NCBI GenBank assembly: GCA_963082975.1
Contig: OY720348.1
Location: forward strand, 72,131,719-72,195,718
Direction of reading: 5' to 3'
Origin: Labia minor
Taxonomy: Eukaryota > Arthropoda > Insecta > Dermaptera > Spongiphoridae
Length of the DNA stretch: 64,000 nt
In this document: positions 35,987 through 49,069 of the stretch, piece after piece
Layout of the letters: every line of letters begins with the position of its first letter
How positions within the stretch are numbered: the first letter of the stretch is position 1
The notes under the pieces: model-generated
Told to the model about the DNA's origin: nothing
Databases searched by the model: none
Seen by the model: only the letters and a program-made list of their open reading frames with translations
Made by a program: the position numbers and the translations under genes

Positions 35987-36451
35987 ATGAATGTCAATTA
36001 CGATTTATTTGCCTACAATTTTTCTTTATTTTCAGAATCCATCATTCTTAATGAAAATTTTATAAATAATTTACCAATCGAAATTATTGAAATTATATTT
36101 AACAAATTAGATATCGTTTCGTTATATCAATCATATCATGTCTGCAAAAAATGGAAAAGTATTATTAAAAAACATTCTCGTTTATATAATAAAATAAAAT
36201 CTTATAGAACATATAATAGACGCATGAATACCGATATAGAATTTCATATGAATGAAATTTCTAAAATAATTAATACGAGACATTATCAGAATAAATCCAT
36301 TGATTCTATTAATTCTATTAATATCATCAATTCAAACACTAGAAATATAAATAAATCAAACAAATTCTTAGATAGTAGAATAGTTGAAACCAGTGAAAAT
36401 AGACAAATGACAAGAAAAAAGAAAACATTTTTAAAACAAACCACAAATTAA
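35987..36451 (+). CDS. Small F-box protein, copy 20 (154 aa, premature stop)
   Basis: Asn122 and TAA at codon 155 (36449-36451); protein as copy 2. Confidence 0.68.
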   Translation: MNVNYDLFAYNFSLFSESIILNENFINNLPIEIIEIIFNKLDIVSLYQSYHVCKKWKSIIKKHSRLYNKIKSYRTYNRRMNTDIEFHMNEISKIINTRHYQNKSIDSINSINIINSNTRNINKSNKFLDSRIVETSENRQMTRKKKTFLKQTTN

Positions 36452-37478
36452 ATTCAACATGAGAAACAAAACATTAAAAATAAACAAAAACTAAGACGAT
36501 TATTATAATTAATATATAAGAGATATTAACATGACAGATGTAAGAGAGGGAAATATATTATTTTTTCCATCGAGTTGATATAATTTAATTAATACAACAT
36601 CTCCTTATCAAAAAGATTTATTATTTATTAACATGTACTAAAAATAATTTCTCTATTTAAAAATTTTTCCTTTTTTTTATTTATTTATTTATTTATTTAT
36701 AATACTTTCCTATTTTTGTTAGTTTTCATTATGTAAACATTCCTATTATTTGAAACAATAAATTTATTTATTCTAACAATTTCCATTATAATTTTATTTT
36801 GTTTGTTACTTTTACCTCAAAAATTTGAATAAAAATCTCAAGTTTGAAAAATATTTCTTATTATTTCATTTATTTTTTTAGTTTAACCTTATATATTTCC
36901 TTTATTCTATTTACATTTTTATTTATTATACTCACTTGTATCCAGATTTTGCTTTTTTCAATAGTTGTACTTGAAAATAAAAAATATTTATTTAATTGTT
37001 TTTCTTTAGTTTGATACTACCATTCTTTAAACTGTACTATTTTCAATTAATATGTAGATATATCTCTAAATTTATATCTGAAAATCACAAAACTTTTATT
37101 AATTCGTTGTCATTATATTTCATTAGATTGACAAATAATTTAAAATATAATATTTTATTCATTTCAAGTATTTTAAAATTCAGTTGTTTTTTTTTTTATA
37201 AAAAATATTACTAATAAAGAAAAAAACAATTTAATTAGAATATGATAGAAATATGTTCTTAAACAAATAATTTAATAACAACAAACAAAATAATTCATTA
37301 AAATTAATAAATAAAATTATGTGTGAATGTTCAAAAACAATAAAGATTAAATTAATATTATTATTTTTTAATTTTTTTTTTTATTTTTAAATATTTATTA
37401 TTTATTTTTAAATAATGTTTTTTAAAAAGTTATTTGATTAATTTTTTTTTCACTGACTCTAAATAGTTACTTCTATTA

Positions 37479-37568
37479 GCATGCGACTGTACCTGTGAAT
37501 TTTGCTATAAATACAGCCTGGACTATACATGGATTTCACTTTGTCTCCGGACTTCATAGCCGATACAC
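37479..37568 (+). promoter_or_regulatory. Core promoter island, copy 21
   Basis: TATAAATA at 37506-37513. No change from copy 1 seen. Confidence 0.68.
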
Positions 37569-37857
37569 ACATTATCAAAATATTTTTAGTACAATTTCTA
37601 TTTACTCATTAAATATTGATTCTTTTTAATTTCATTCTTTATCGACTCTGTGGATTAATTATTTTTATATATATATAATTATTTCATTTCATTGTAATTA
37701 TTATTTATATTATATTTTCAGAAAAATAATATTTTTCTTCTAAAATAACTTACAAATTATTCTTCAAACATAATTCTCTTTTTCTTTCATTGAATTATCA
37801 ATTTTATTTATTATTATCTATTGTAGGTATATCAAAGTTATTCTTTTCACTAACATA

Positions 37858-38379
37858 ATGAATGTCAATTACGATTTATTTGCCTACAATTTTTCTTTAT
37901 TTTCAGAATCCATCATTCTTAATGAAAATTTTATAAATAATTTACCAATCGAAATTATTGAAATTATATTTAACAAATTAGATATCGTTTCGTTATATCA
38001 ATCATATCATGTCTGCAAAAAATGGAAAAGTATTATTAAAAAACATTCTCGTTTATATAATAAAATAAAATCTTATAGAACATATAATAGACGCATGAAT
38101 ACCGATATAGAATTTCATATGAATGAAATTTCTAAAATAATTAATACGAGACATTATCAGAATAAATCCATTGATTCTATTAATTCTATTAATATCATCA
38201 ATTCAAACACTAGAAATATAATTAAATCAAACAAATTCTTAGATAGTAGAATAGTTGAAACCAGTGAAAATAGACAAATGACAAGAAAAAAGAAAACATT
38301 TTTAAAACAAACCACAAATCAAATTCAACATGAGAAACAAAACATTAAAAATAAACAAAAACTAAGACGATTATTATAA
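37858..38379 (+). CDS. Small F-box protein, copy 21 (173 aa, full length)
   Basis: Majority protein (Ile122, Gln155); counterpart of copy 24. Confidence 0.8.
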   Translation: MNVNYDLFAYNFSLFSESIILNENFINNLPIEIIEIIFNKLDIVSLYQSYHVCKKWKSIIKKHSRLYNKIKSYRTYNRRMNTDIEFHMNEISKIINTRHYQNKSIDSINSINIINSNTRNIIKSNKFLDSRIVETSENRQMTRKKKTFLKQTTNQIQHEKQNIKNKQKLRRLL

Positions 38380-39351
38380 TTAATATATAAGAGATATTAA
38401 CATGACAGATGTAAGAGAGGGAAATATATTATTTTTTCCATCGAGTTGATATAATTTAATTAATACAACATCTCCTTATCAAAAAGATTTATTATTTATT
38501 AACATGTACTAAAAATAATTTCTCTATTTAAAAATTTTTCCTTTTTTTTATTTATTTATTTATTTATTTATAATACTTTCCTATTTTTGTTAGTTTTCAT
38601 TATGTAAACATTCCTATTATTTGAAACAATAAATTTATTTATTCTAACAATTTCCATTATAATTTTATTTTGTTTGTTACTTTTACCTCAAAAATTTGAA
38701 TAAAAATCTCAAGTTTGAAAAATATTTCTTATTATTTCATTTATTTTTTTAGTTTAACCTTATATATTTCCTTTATTCTATTTACATTTTTATTTATTAT
38801 ACTCACTTGTATCCAGATTTTGCTTTTTTCAATAGTTGTACTTGAAAATAAAAAATATTTATTTAATTGTTTTTCTTTAGTTTGATACTACCATTCTTTA
38901 AACTGTACTATTTTCAATTAATATGTAGATATATCTCTAAATTTATATCTGAAAATCACAAAACTTTTATTAATTCGTTGTCATTATATTTCATTAGATT
39001 GACAAATAATTTAAAATATAATATTTTATTCATTTCAAGTATTTTAAAATTCAGTTGTTTTTTTTTTTTATAAAAAATATTACTAATAAAGAAAAAAACA
39101 ATTTAATTAGAATATGTGATAGAAATATGTTCTTAAACAAATAATTTAATAACAACAAACAAAATAATTCATTAAAATTAATAAATAAAATTATGTGTGA
39201 ATGTTCAAAAACAATAAAGATTAAATTAATATTATTATTTTTTAATTTTTTTTTTTATTTTTAAATATTTATTATTTATTTTTAAATAATGTTTTTTAAA
39301 AAGTTATTTGATTAATTTTTTTTCACTGACTCTAAATAGTTACTTCTATTA

Positions 39352-39441
39352 GCATGCGACTGTACCTGTGAATTTTGCTATAAATACAGCCTGGACTATA
39401 CATGGATTTCACTTTGTCTCCGGACTTCATAGCCGATACAC
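39352..39441 (+). promoter_or_regulatory. Core promoter island, copy 22
   Basis: TATAAATA at 39379-39386; one T fewer in the run just upstream of the island. Confidence 0.68.
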
Positions 39442-39730
39442 ACATTATCAAAATATTTTTAGTACAATTTCTATTTACTCATTAAATATTGATTCTTTTT
39501 AATTTCATTCTTTATCGACTCTGTGGATTAATTATTTTTATATATATATATTTATTTCATTTCATTGTAATTATTATTTATATTATATTTTCAGAAAAAT
39601 AATATTTTTCTTCTAAAATAACTTACAAATTATTCTTCAAACATAATTCTCTTTTTCTTTCATTGAATTATCAATTTTATTTATTATTATCTATTGTAGG
39701 TATATCAAAGTTATTCTTTTCACTAACATA

Positions 39731-40195
39731 ATGAATGTCAATTACGATTTATTTGCCTACAATTTTTCTTTATTTTCAGAATCCATCATTCTTAATGAAA
39801 ATTTTATAAATAATTTACCAATCGAAATTATTGAAATTATATTTAACAAATTAGATATCGTTTCGTTATATCAATCATATCATGTCTGCAAAAAATGGAA
39901 AAGTATTATTAAAAAACATTCTCGTTTATATAATAAAATAAAATCTTATAGAACATATAATAGACGCATGAATACCGATATAGAATTTCATATGAATGAA
40001 ATTTCTAAAATAATTAATACGAGACATTATCAGAATAAATCCATTGATTCTATTAATTCTATTAATATCATCAATTCAAACACTAGAAATATAAATAAAT
40101 CAAACAAATTCTTAGATAGTAGAATAGTTGAAACCAGTGAAAATAGACAAATGACAAGAAAAAAGAAAACATTTTTAAAACAAACCACAAATTAA
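39731..40195 (+). CDS. Small F-box protein, copy 22 (154 aa, premature stop)
   Basis: Asn122 and TAA at codon 155 (40193-40195). Directly followed by another stop-bearing copy. Confidence 0.68.
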   Translation: MNVNYDLFAYNFSLFSESIILNENFINNLPIEIIEIIFNKLDIVSLYQSYHVCKKWKSIIKKHSRLYNKIKSYRTYNRRMNTDIEFHMNEISKIINTRHYQNKSIDSINSINIINSNTRNINKSNKFLDSRIVETSENRQMTRKKKTFLKQTTN

Positions 40196-41208
40196 ATTCA
40201 ACATGAGAAACAAAACATTAAAAATAAACAAAAACTAAGACGATTATTATAATTAATATATAAGAGATATTAACATGACAGATGTAAGAGAGGGAAATAT
40301 ATTATTTTTTCCATCGAGTTGATATAATTTAATTAATACAACATCTCCTTATCAAAAAGATTTATTATTTATTAACATGTACTAAAAATAATTTCTCTAT
40401 TTAAAAATTTTTCCTTTTTTTTATTTATTTATTTATTTATTTATAATACTTTCCTATTTTTGTTAGTTTTCATTATGTAAACATTCCTATTATTTGAAAC
40501 AATAAATTTATTTATTCTAACAATTTCCATTATAATTTTATTTTGTTTGTTACTTTTACCTCAAAAATTTGAATAAAAATCTCAAGTTTGAAAAATATTT
40601 CTTATTATTTCATTTATTTTTTTAGTTTAACCTTATATATTTCCTTTATTCTATTTACATTTTTATTTATTATAAAAGCTTTTTTCAATAGTTGTACTTG
40701 AAAATAAAAAATATTTATTTAATTGTTTTTCTTTAGTTTGATACTACCATTCTTTAAACTGTACTATTTTCAATTAATATGTAGATATATCTCTAAATTT
40801 ATATCTGAAAATCACAAAACTTTTATTAATTCGTTGTCATTATATTTCATTAGATTGACAAATAATTTAAAATATAATATTTTATTCATTTCAAGTATTT
40901 TAAAATTCAGTTGTTTTTTTTTTTTATAAAAAATATTACTAATAAAGAAAAAAACAATTTAATTAGAATATGTGATAGAAATATGTTCTTAAACAAATAA
41001 TTTAATAACAACAAACAAAATAATTCATTAAAATTAATAAATAAAATTATGTGTGAATGTTCAAAAACAATAAAGATTAAATTAATATTATTATTTTTTA
41101 ATTTTTTTTTTTATTTTTAAATATTTATTATTTATTTTTAAATAATGTTTTTTAAAAAGTTATTTGATTAATTTTTTTTTCACTGACTCTAAATAGTTAC
41201 TTCTATTA

Positions 41209-41298
41209 GCATGCGACTGTACCTGTGAATTTTGCTATAAATACAGCCTGGACTATACATGGATTTCACTTTGTCTCCGGACTTCATAGCCGATACAC
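41209..41298 (+). promoter_or_regulatory. Core promoter island, copy 23
   Basis: TATAAATA at 41236-41243. No change from copy 1 seen. Confidence 0.68.
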
Positions 41299-41587
41299 AC
41301 ATTATCAAAATATTTTTAGTACAATTTCTATTTACTCATTAAATATTGATTCTTTTTAATTTCATTCTTTATCGACTCTGTGGATTAATTATTTTTATAT
41401 ATATATAATTATTTCATTTCATTGTAATTATTATTTATATTATATTTTCAGAAAAATAATATTTTTCTTCTAAAATAACTTACAAATTATTCTTCAAACA
41501 TAATTCTCTTTTTCTTTCATTGAATTATCAATTTTATTTATTATTATCTATTGTAGGTATATCAAAGTTATTCTTTTCACTAACATA

Positions 41588-42052
41588 ATGAATGTCAATT
41601 ACGATTTATTTGCCTACAATTTTTCTTTATTTTCAGAATCCATCATTCTTAATGAAAATTTTATAAATAATTTACCAATCGAAATTATTGAAATTATATT
41701 TAACAAATTAGATATCGTTTCGTTATATCAATCATATCATGTCTGCAAAAAATGGAAAAGTATTATTAAAAAACATTCTCGTTTATATAATAAAATAAAA
41801 TCTTATAGAACATATAATAGACGCATGAATACCGATATAGAATTTCATATGAATGAAATTTCTAAAATAATTAATACGAGACATTATCAGAATAAATCCA
41901 TTGATTCTATTAATTCTATTAATATCATCAATTCAAACACTAGAAATATAAATAAATCAAACAAATTCTTAGATAGTAGAATAGTTGAAACCAGTGAAAA
42001 TAGACAAATGACAAGAAAAAAGAAAACATTTTTAAAACAAACCACAAATTAA
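41588..42052 (+). CDS. Small F-box protein, copy 23 (154 aa, premature stop)
   Basis: Asn122 and TAA at codon 155 (42050-42052); counterpart of copy 20. Confidence 0.68.
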   Translation: MNVNYDLFAYNFSLFSESIILNENFINNLPIEIIEIIFNKLDIVSLYQSYHVCKKWKSIIKKHSRLYNKIKSYRTYNRRMNTDIEFHMNEISKIINTRHYQNKSIDSINSINIINSNTRNINKSNKFLDSRIVETSENRQMTRKKKTFLKQTTN

Positions 42053-43079
42053 ATTCAACATGAGAAACAAAACATTAAAAATAAACAAAAACTAAGACGA
42101 TTATTATAATTAATATATAAGAGATATTAACATGACAGATGTAAGAGAGGGAAATATATTATTTTTTCCATCGAGTTGATATAATTTAATTAATACAACA
42201 TCTCCTTATCAAAAAGATTTATTATTTATTAACATGTACTAAAAATAATTTCTCTATTTAAAAATTTTTCCTTTTTTTTATTTATTTATTTATTTATTTA
42301 TAATACTTTCCTATTTTTGTTAGTTTTCATTATGTAAACATTCCTATTATTTGAAACAATAAATTTATTTATTCTAACAATTTCCATTATAATTTTATTT
42401 TGTTTGTTACTTTTACCTCAAAAATTTGAATAAAAATCTCAAGTTTGAAAAATATTTCTTATTATTTCATTTATTTTTTTAGTTTAACCTTATATATTTC
42501 CTTTATTCTATTTACATTTTTATTTATTATACTCACTTGTATCCAGATTTTGCTTTTTTCAATAGTTGTACTTGAAAATAAAAAATATTTATTTAATTGT
42601 TTTTCTTTAGTTTGATACTACCATTCTTTAAACTGTACTATTTTCAATTAATATGTAGATATATCTCTAAATTTATATCTGAAAATCACAAAACTTTTAT
42701 TAATTCGTTGTCATTATATTTCATTAGATTGACAAATAATTTAAAATATAATATTTTATTCATTTCAAGTATTTTAAAATTCAGTTGTTTTTTTTTTTAT
42801 AAAAAATATTACTAATAAAGAAAAAAACAATTTAATTAGAATATGATAGAAATATGTTCTTAAACAAATAATTTAATAACAACAAACAAAATAATTCATT
42901 AAAATTAATAAATAAAATTATGTGTGAATGTTCAAAAACAATAAAGATTAAATTAATATTATTATTTTTTAATTTTTTTTTTTATTTTTAAATATTTATT
43001 ATTTATTTTTAAATAATGTTTTTTAAAAAGTTATTTGATTAATTTTTTTTTCACTGACTCTAAATAGTTACTTCTATTA

Positions 43080-43169
43080 GCATGCGACTGTACCTGTGAA
43101 TTTTGCTATAAATACAGCCTGGACTATACATGGATTTCACTTTGTCTCCGGACTTCATAGCCGATACAC
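43080..43169 (+). promoter_or_regulatory. Core promoter island, copy 24
   Basis: TATAAATA at 43107-43114. No change from copy 1 seen. Confidence 0.68.
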
Positions 43170-43458
43170 ACATTATCAAAATATTTTTAGTACAATTTCT
43201 ATTTACTCATTAAATATTGATTCTTTTTAATTTCATTCTTTATCGACTCTGTGGATTAATTATTTTTATATATATATAATTATTTCATTTCATTGTAATT
43301 ATTATTTATATTATATTTTCAGAAAAATAATATTTTTCTTCTAAAATAACTTACAAATTATTCTTCAAACATAATTCTCTTTTTCTTTCATTGAATTATC
43401 AATTTTATTTATTATTATCTATTGTAGGTATATCAAAGTTATTCTTTTCACTAACATA

Positions 43459-43980
43459 ATGAATGTCAATTACGATTTATTTGCCTACAATTTTTCTTTA
43501 TTTTCAGAATCCATCATTCTTAATGAAAATTTTATAAATAATTTACCAATCGAAATTATTGAAATTATATTTAACAAATTAGATATCGTTTCGTTATATC
43601 AATCATATCATGTCTGCAAAAAATGGAAAAGTATTATTAAAAAACATTCTCGTTTATATAATAAAATAAAATCTTATAGAACATATAATAGACGCATGAA
43701 TACCGATATAGAATTTCATATGAATGAAATTTCTAAAATAATTAATACGAGACATTATCAGAATAAATCCATTGATTCTATTAATTCTATTAATATCATC
43801 AATTCAAACACTAGAAATATAATTAAATCAAACAAATTCTTAGATAGTAGAATAGTTGAAACCAGTGAAAATAGACAAATGACAAGAAAAAAGAAAACAT
43901 TTTTAAAACAAACCACAAATCAAATTCAACATGAGAAACAAAACATTAAAAATAAACAAAAACTAAGACGATTATTATAA
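43459..43980 (+). CDS. Small F-box protein, copy 24 (173 aa, full length)
   Basis: Majority protein (Ile122, Gln155); counterpart of copy 21. Confidence 0.8.
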   Translation: MNVNYDLFAYNFSLFSESIILNENFINNLPIEIIEIIFNKLDIVSLYQSYHVCKKWKSIIKKHSRLYNKIKSYRTYNRRMNTDIEFHMNEISKIINTRHYQNKSIDSINSINIINSNTRNIIKSNKFLDSRIVETSENRQMTRKKKTFLKQTTNQIQHEKQNIKNKQKLRRLL

Positions 43981-44952
43981 TTAATATATAAGAGATATTA
44001 ACATGACAGATGTAAGAGAGGGAAATATATTATTTTTTCCATCGAGTTGATATAATTTAATTAATACAACATCTCCTTATCAAAAAGATTTATTATTTAT
44101 TAACATGTACTAAAAATAATTTCTCTATTTAAAAATTTTTCCTTTTTTTTATTTATTTATTTATTTATTTATAATACTTTCCTATTTTTGTTAGTTTTCA
44201 TTATGTAAACATTCCTATTATTTGAAACAATAAATTTATTTATTCTAACAATTTCCATTATAATTTTATTTTGTTTGTTACTTTTACCTCAAAAATTTGA
44301 ATAAAAATCTCAAGTTTGAAAAATATTTCTTATTATTTCATTTATTTTTTTAGTTTAACCTTATATATTTCCTTTATTCTATTTACATTTTTATTTATTA
44401 TACTCACTTGTATCCAGATTTTGCTTTTTTCAATAGTTGTACTTGAAAATAAAAAATATTTATTTAATTGTTTTTCTTTAGTTTGATACTACCATTCTTT
44501 AAACTGTACTATTTTCAATTAATATGTAGATATATCTCTAAATTTATATCTGAAAATCACAAAACTTTTATTAATTCGTTGTCATTATATTTCATTAGAT
44601 TGACAAATAATTTAAAATATAATATTTTATTCATTTCAAGTATTTTAAAATTCAGTTGTTTTTTTTTTTTATAAAAAATATTACTAATAAAGAAAAAAAC
44701 AATTTAATTAGAATATGTGATAGAAATATGTTCTTAAACAAATAATTTAATAACAACAAACAAAATAATTCATTAAAATTAATAAATAAAATTATGTGTG
44801 AATGTTCAAAAACAATAAAGATTAAATTAATATTATTATTTTTTAATTTTTTTTTTTATTTTTAAATATTTATTATTTATTTTTAAATAATGTTTTTTAA
44901 AAAGTTATTTGATTAATTTTTTTTCACTGACTCTAAATAGTTACTTCTATTA

Positions 44953-45042
44953 GCATGCGACTGTACCTGTGAATTTTGCTATAAATACAGCCTGGACTAT
45001 ACATGGATTTCACTTTGTCTCCGGACTTCATAGCCGATACAC
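44953..45042 (+). promoter_or_regulatory. Core promoter island, copy 25
   Basis: TATAAATA at 44980-44987; 8-T run upstream. Confidence 0.68.
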
Positions 45043-45331
45043 ACATTATCAAAATATTTTTAGTACAATTTCTATTTACTCATTAAATATTGATTCTTTT
45101 TAATTTCATTCTTTATCGACTCTGTGGATTAATTATTTTTATATATATATATTTATTTCATTTCATTGTAATTATTATTTATATTATATTTTCAGAAAAA
45201 TAATATTTTTCTTCTAAAATAACTTACAAATTATTCTTCAAACATAATTCTCTTTTTCTTTCATTGGATTATCAATTTTATTTATTATTATCTATTGTAG
45301 GTATATCAAAGTTATTCTTTTCACTAACATA

Positions 45332-45796
45332 ATGAATGTCAATTACGATTTATTTGCCTACAATTTTTCTTTATTTTCAGAATCCATCATTCTTAATGAA
45401 AATTTTATAAATAATTTACCAATCGAAATTATTGAAATTATATTTAACAAATTAGATATCGTTTCGTTATATCAATCATATCATGTCTGCAAAAAATGGA
45501 AAAGTATTATTAAAAAACATTCTCGTTTATATAATAAAATAAAATCTTATAGAACATATAATAGACGCATGAATACCGATATAGAATTTCATATGAATGA
45601 AATTTCTAAAATAATTAATACGAGACATTATCAGAATAAATCCATTGATTCTATTAATTCTATTAATATCATCAATTCAAACACTAGAAATATAAATAAA
45701 TCAAACAAATTCTTAGATAGTAGAATAGTTGAAACCAGTGAAAATAGACAAATGACAAGAAAAAAGAAAACATTTTTAAAACAAACCACAAATTAA
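45332..45796 (+). CDS. Small F-box protein, copy 25 (154 aa, premature stop)
   Basis: Asn122 and TAA at codon 155 (45794-45796); protein as copy 2. Confidence 0.68.
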   Translation: MNVNYDLFAYNFSLFSESIILNENFINNLPIEIIEIIFNKLDIVSLYQSYHVCKKWKSIIKKHSRLYNKIKSYRTYNRRMNTDIEFHMNEISKIINTRHYQNKSIDSINSINIINSNTRNINKSNKFLDSRIVETSENRQMTRKKKTFLKQTTN

Positions 45797-46821
45797 ATTC
45801 AACATGAGAAACAAAACATTAAAAATAAACAAAAACTAAGACGATTATTATAATTAATATATAAGAGATATTAACATGACAGATGTAAGAGAGGGAAATA
45901 TATTATTTTTTCCATCGAGTTGATATAATTTAATTAATACAACATCTCCTTATCAAAAAGATTTATTATTTATTAACATGTACTAAAAATAATTTCTCTA
46001 TTTAAAAATTTTTCCTTTTTTTTATTTATTTATTTATTTATTTATAATACTTTCCTATTTTTGTTAGTTTTCATTATGTAAACATTCCTATTATTTGAAA
46101 CAATAAATTTATTTATTCTAACAATTTCCATTATAATTTTATTTTGTTTGTTACTTTTACCTCAAAAATTTGAATAAAAATCTCAAGTTTGAAAAATATT
46201 TCTTATTATTTCATTTATTTTTTTAGTTTAACCTTATATATTTCCTTTATTCTATTTACATTTTTATTTATCATACTCACTTGTATCCAGATTTTGCTTT
46301 TTTCAATAGTTGTACTTGAAAATAAAAAATATTTATTTAATTGTTTTTCTTTAGTTTGATACTACCATTCTTTAAACTGTACTATTTTCAATTAATATGT
46401 AGATATATCTCTAAATTTATATCTGAAAATCACAAAACTTTTATTAATTCGTTGTCATTATATTTCATTAGATTGACAAATAATTTAAAATATAATATTT
46501 TATTCATTTCAAGTATTTTAAAATTCAGTTGTTTTTTTTTTATAAAAAATATTACTAATAAAGAAAAAAACAATTTAATTAGAATATGATAGAAATATGT
46601 TCTTAAACAAATAATTTAATAACAACAAACAAAATAATTCATTAAAATTAATAAATAAAATTATGTGTGAATGTTCAAAAACAATAAAGATTAAATTAAT
46701 ATTATTATTTTTTAATTTTTTTTTTTATTTTTAAATATTTATTATTTATTTTTAAATAATGTTTTTTAAAAAGTTATTTGATTAATTTTTTTTCACTGAC
46801 TCTAAATAGTTACTTCTATTA

Positions 46822-46911
46822 GCATGCGACTGTACCTGTGAATTTTGCTATAAATACAGCCTGGACTATACATGGATTTCACTTTGTCTCCGGACTTCAT
46901 AGCCGATACAC
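46822..46911 (+). promoter_or_regulatory. Core promoter island, copy 26
   Basis: TATAAATA at 46849-46856; 8-T run upstream. Confidence 0.68.
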
Positions 46912-47200
46912 ACATTATCAAAATATTTTTAGTACAATTTCTATTTACTCATTAAATATTGATTCTTTTTAATTTCATTCTTTATCGACTCTGTGGATTA
47001 ATTATTTTTATATATATATATTTATTTCATTTCATTGTAATTATTATTTATATTATATTTTCAGAAAAATAATATTTTTCTTCTAAAATAACTTACAAAT
47101 TATTCTTCAAACATAATTCTCTTTTTCTTTCATTGAATTATCAATTTTATTTATTATTATCTATTGTAGGTATATCAAAGTTATTCTTTTCACTAACATA

Positions 47201-47722
47201 ATGAATGTCAATTACGATTTATTTGCCTACAATTTTTCTTTATTTTCAGAATCCATCATTCTTAATGAAAATTTTATAAATAATTTACCAATCGAAATTA
47301 TTGAAATTATATTTAACAAATTAGATATCGTTTCGTTATATCAATCATATCATGTCTGCAAAAAATGGAAAAGTATTATTAAAAAACATTCTCGTTTATA
47401 TAATAAAATAAAATCTTATAGAACATATAATAGACGCATGAATACCGATATAGAATTTCATATGAATGAAATTTCTAAAATAATTAATACGAGACATTAT
47501 CAGAATAAATCCATTGATTCTATTAATTCTATTAATATCATCAATTCAAACACTAGAAATATAATTAAATCAAACAAATTCTTAGATAGTAGAATAGTTG
47601 AAACCAGTGAAAATAGACAAATGACAAGAAAAAAGAAAACATTTTTAAAACAAACCACAAATCAAATTCAACATGAGAAACAAAACATTAAAAATAAACA
47701 AAAACTAAGACGATTATTATAA
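47201..47722 (+). CDS. Small F-box protein, copy 26 (173 aa, full length)
   Basis: Majority protein (Ile122, Gln155); no private change seen. Confidence 0.8.
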   Translation: MNVNYDLFAYNFSLFSESIILNENFINNLPIEIIEIIFNKLDIVSLYQSYHVCKKWKSIIKKHSRLYNKIKSYRTYNRRMNTDIEFHMNEISKIINTRHYQNKSIDSINSINIINSNTRNIIKSNKFLDSRIVETSENRQMTRKKKTFLKQTTNQIQHEKQNIKNKQKLRRLL

Positions 47723-48690
47723 TTAATATATAAGAGATATTAACATGACAGATGTAAGAGAGGGAAATATATTATTTTTTCCATCGAGTTGATATAATTT
47801 AATTAATACAACATCTCCTTATCAAAAAGATTTATTATTTATTAACATGTACTAAAAATAATTTCTCTATTTAAAAATTTTTCCTTTTTTTTATTTATTT
47901 ATTTATTTATTTATAATACTTTCCTATTTTTGTTAGTTTTCATTATGTAAACATTCCTATTATTTGAAACAATAAATTTATTTATTCTAACAATTTCCAT
48001 TATAATTTTATTTTGTTTGTTACTTTTACCTCAAAAATTTGAATAAAAATCTCAAGTTTGAAAAATATTTCTTATTATTTCATTTATTTTTTTAGTTTAA
48101 CCTTATATATTTCCTTTATTCTATTTACATTTTTATTTATTATACTCACTTGTATCCAGATTTTGCTTTTTTCAATAGTTGTACTTGAAAATAAAAAATA
48201 TTTATTTAATTGTTTTTCTTTAGTTTGATACTACCATTCTTTAAACTGTACTATTTTCAATTAATATGTAGATATATCTCTAAATTTATATCTGAAAATC
48301 ACAAAACTTTTATTAATTCGTTGTCATTATATTTCATTAGATTGACAAATAATTTAAAATATAATATTTTATTCATTTCAAGTATTTTAAAATTCAGTTG
48401 TTTTTTTTTTATAAAAAATATTACTAATAAAGAAAAAAACAATTTAATTAGAATATGATAGAAATATGTTCTTAAACAAATAATTTAATAACAACAAACA
48501 AAATAATTCATTAAAATTAATAAATAAAATTATGTGTGAATGTTCAAAAACAATAAAGATTAAATTAATATTATTATTTTTTAATTTTTTTTTTTATTTT
48601 TAAATATTTATTATTTATTTTTAAATAATGTTTTTTAAAAAGTTATTTGATTAATTTTTTTTCACTGACTCTAAATAGTTACTTCTATTA

Positions 48691-48780
48691 GATTGCGACT
48701 GTACCTGTGAATTTTGCTATAAATACAGCCTGGACTATACATGGATTTCACTTTGTCTCCGGACTTCATAGCCGATACAC
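48691..48780 (+). promoter_or_regulatory. Core promoter island, copy 27 (GCATGC box lost)
   Basis: TATAAATA at 48718-48725 is intact. The upstream GCATGCG reads GATTGCG here (CA to AT at 48692-48693), which removes the palindrome 27 bp before the TATA box. Same change in copy 29. Confidence 0.66.
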
Positions 48781-49069
48781 ACATTATCAAAATATTTTTA
48801 GTACAATTTCTATTTACTCATTAAATATTGATTCTTTTTAATTTCATTCTTTATCGACTCTGTGGATTAATTATTTTTATATATATATATTTATTTCATT
48901 TCATTGTAATTATTATTTATATTATATTTTCAGAAAAATAATATTTTTCTTCTAAAATAACTTACAAATTATTCTTCAAACATAATTCTCTTTTTCTTTC
49001 ATTGAATTATCAATTTTATTTATTATTATCTATTGTAGGTATATCAAAGTTATTCTTTTCACTAACATA

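Larger units (their letters stand above)
35537..37407 (+). repeat. Repeat unit 20
   Basis: 1871 bp. Code: 9 | TGTG | A | A | N-stop | short | long-T | 11 | none. Same class as units 10, 17 and 23. Confidence 0.97.
37408..39281 (+). repeat. Repeat unit 21
   Basis: 1874 bp. Code: 9 | TGTG | A | A | I-Q | short | long-T | 12 | GT insert. Same code and length as unit 24. Confidence 0.97.
39282..41137 (+). repeat. Repeat unit 22
   Basis: 1856 bp. Code: 8 | TGTG | T | A | N-stop | short | short indel form | 12 | GT insert. The only unit besides unit 1 with the AAAGCT short form (near 40675); its other sites differ from unit 1. Confidence 0.97.
41138..43008 (+). repeat. Repeat unit 23
   Basis: 1871 bp. 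Code: 9 | TGTG | A | A | N-stop | short | long-T | 11 | none. Same class as units 10, 17 and 20. Confidence 0.97.
43009..44882 (+). repeat. Repeat unit 24
   Basis: 1874 bp. Code: 9 | TGTG | A | A | I-Q | short | long-T | 12 | GT insert. Same as unit 21; last unit with the GT insert. Confidence 0.97.
44883..46751 (+). repeat. Repeat unit 25
   Basis: 1869 bp. Code: 8 | TGTG | T | A | N-stop | short | long-T | 10 | none. Private changes: A-to-G at 45267 in the leader and T-to-C at 46272 beside the mid-spacer indel. Left half as unit 22, right half different. Confidence 0.97.
46752..48620 (+). repeat. Repeat unit 26
   Basis: 1869 bp. Code: 8 | TGTG | T | A | I-Q | short | long-T | 10 | none. 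Confidence 0.97.
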
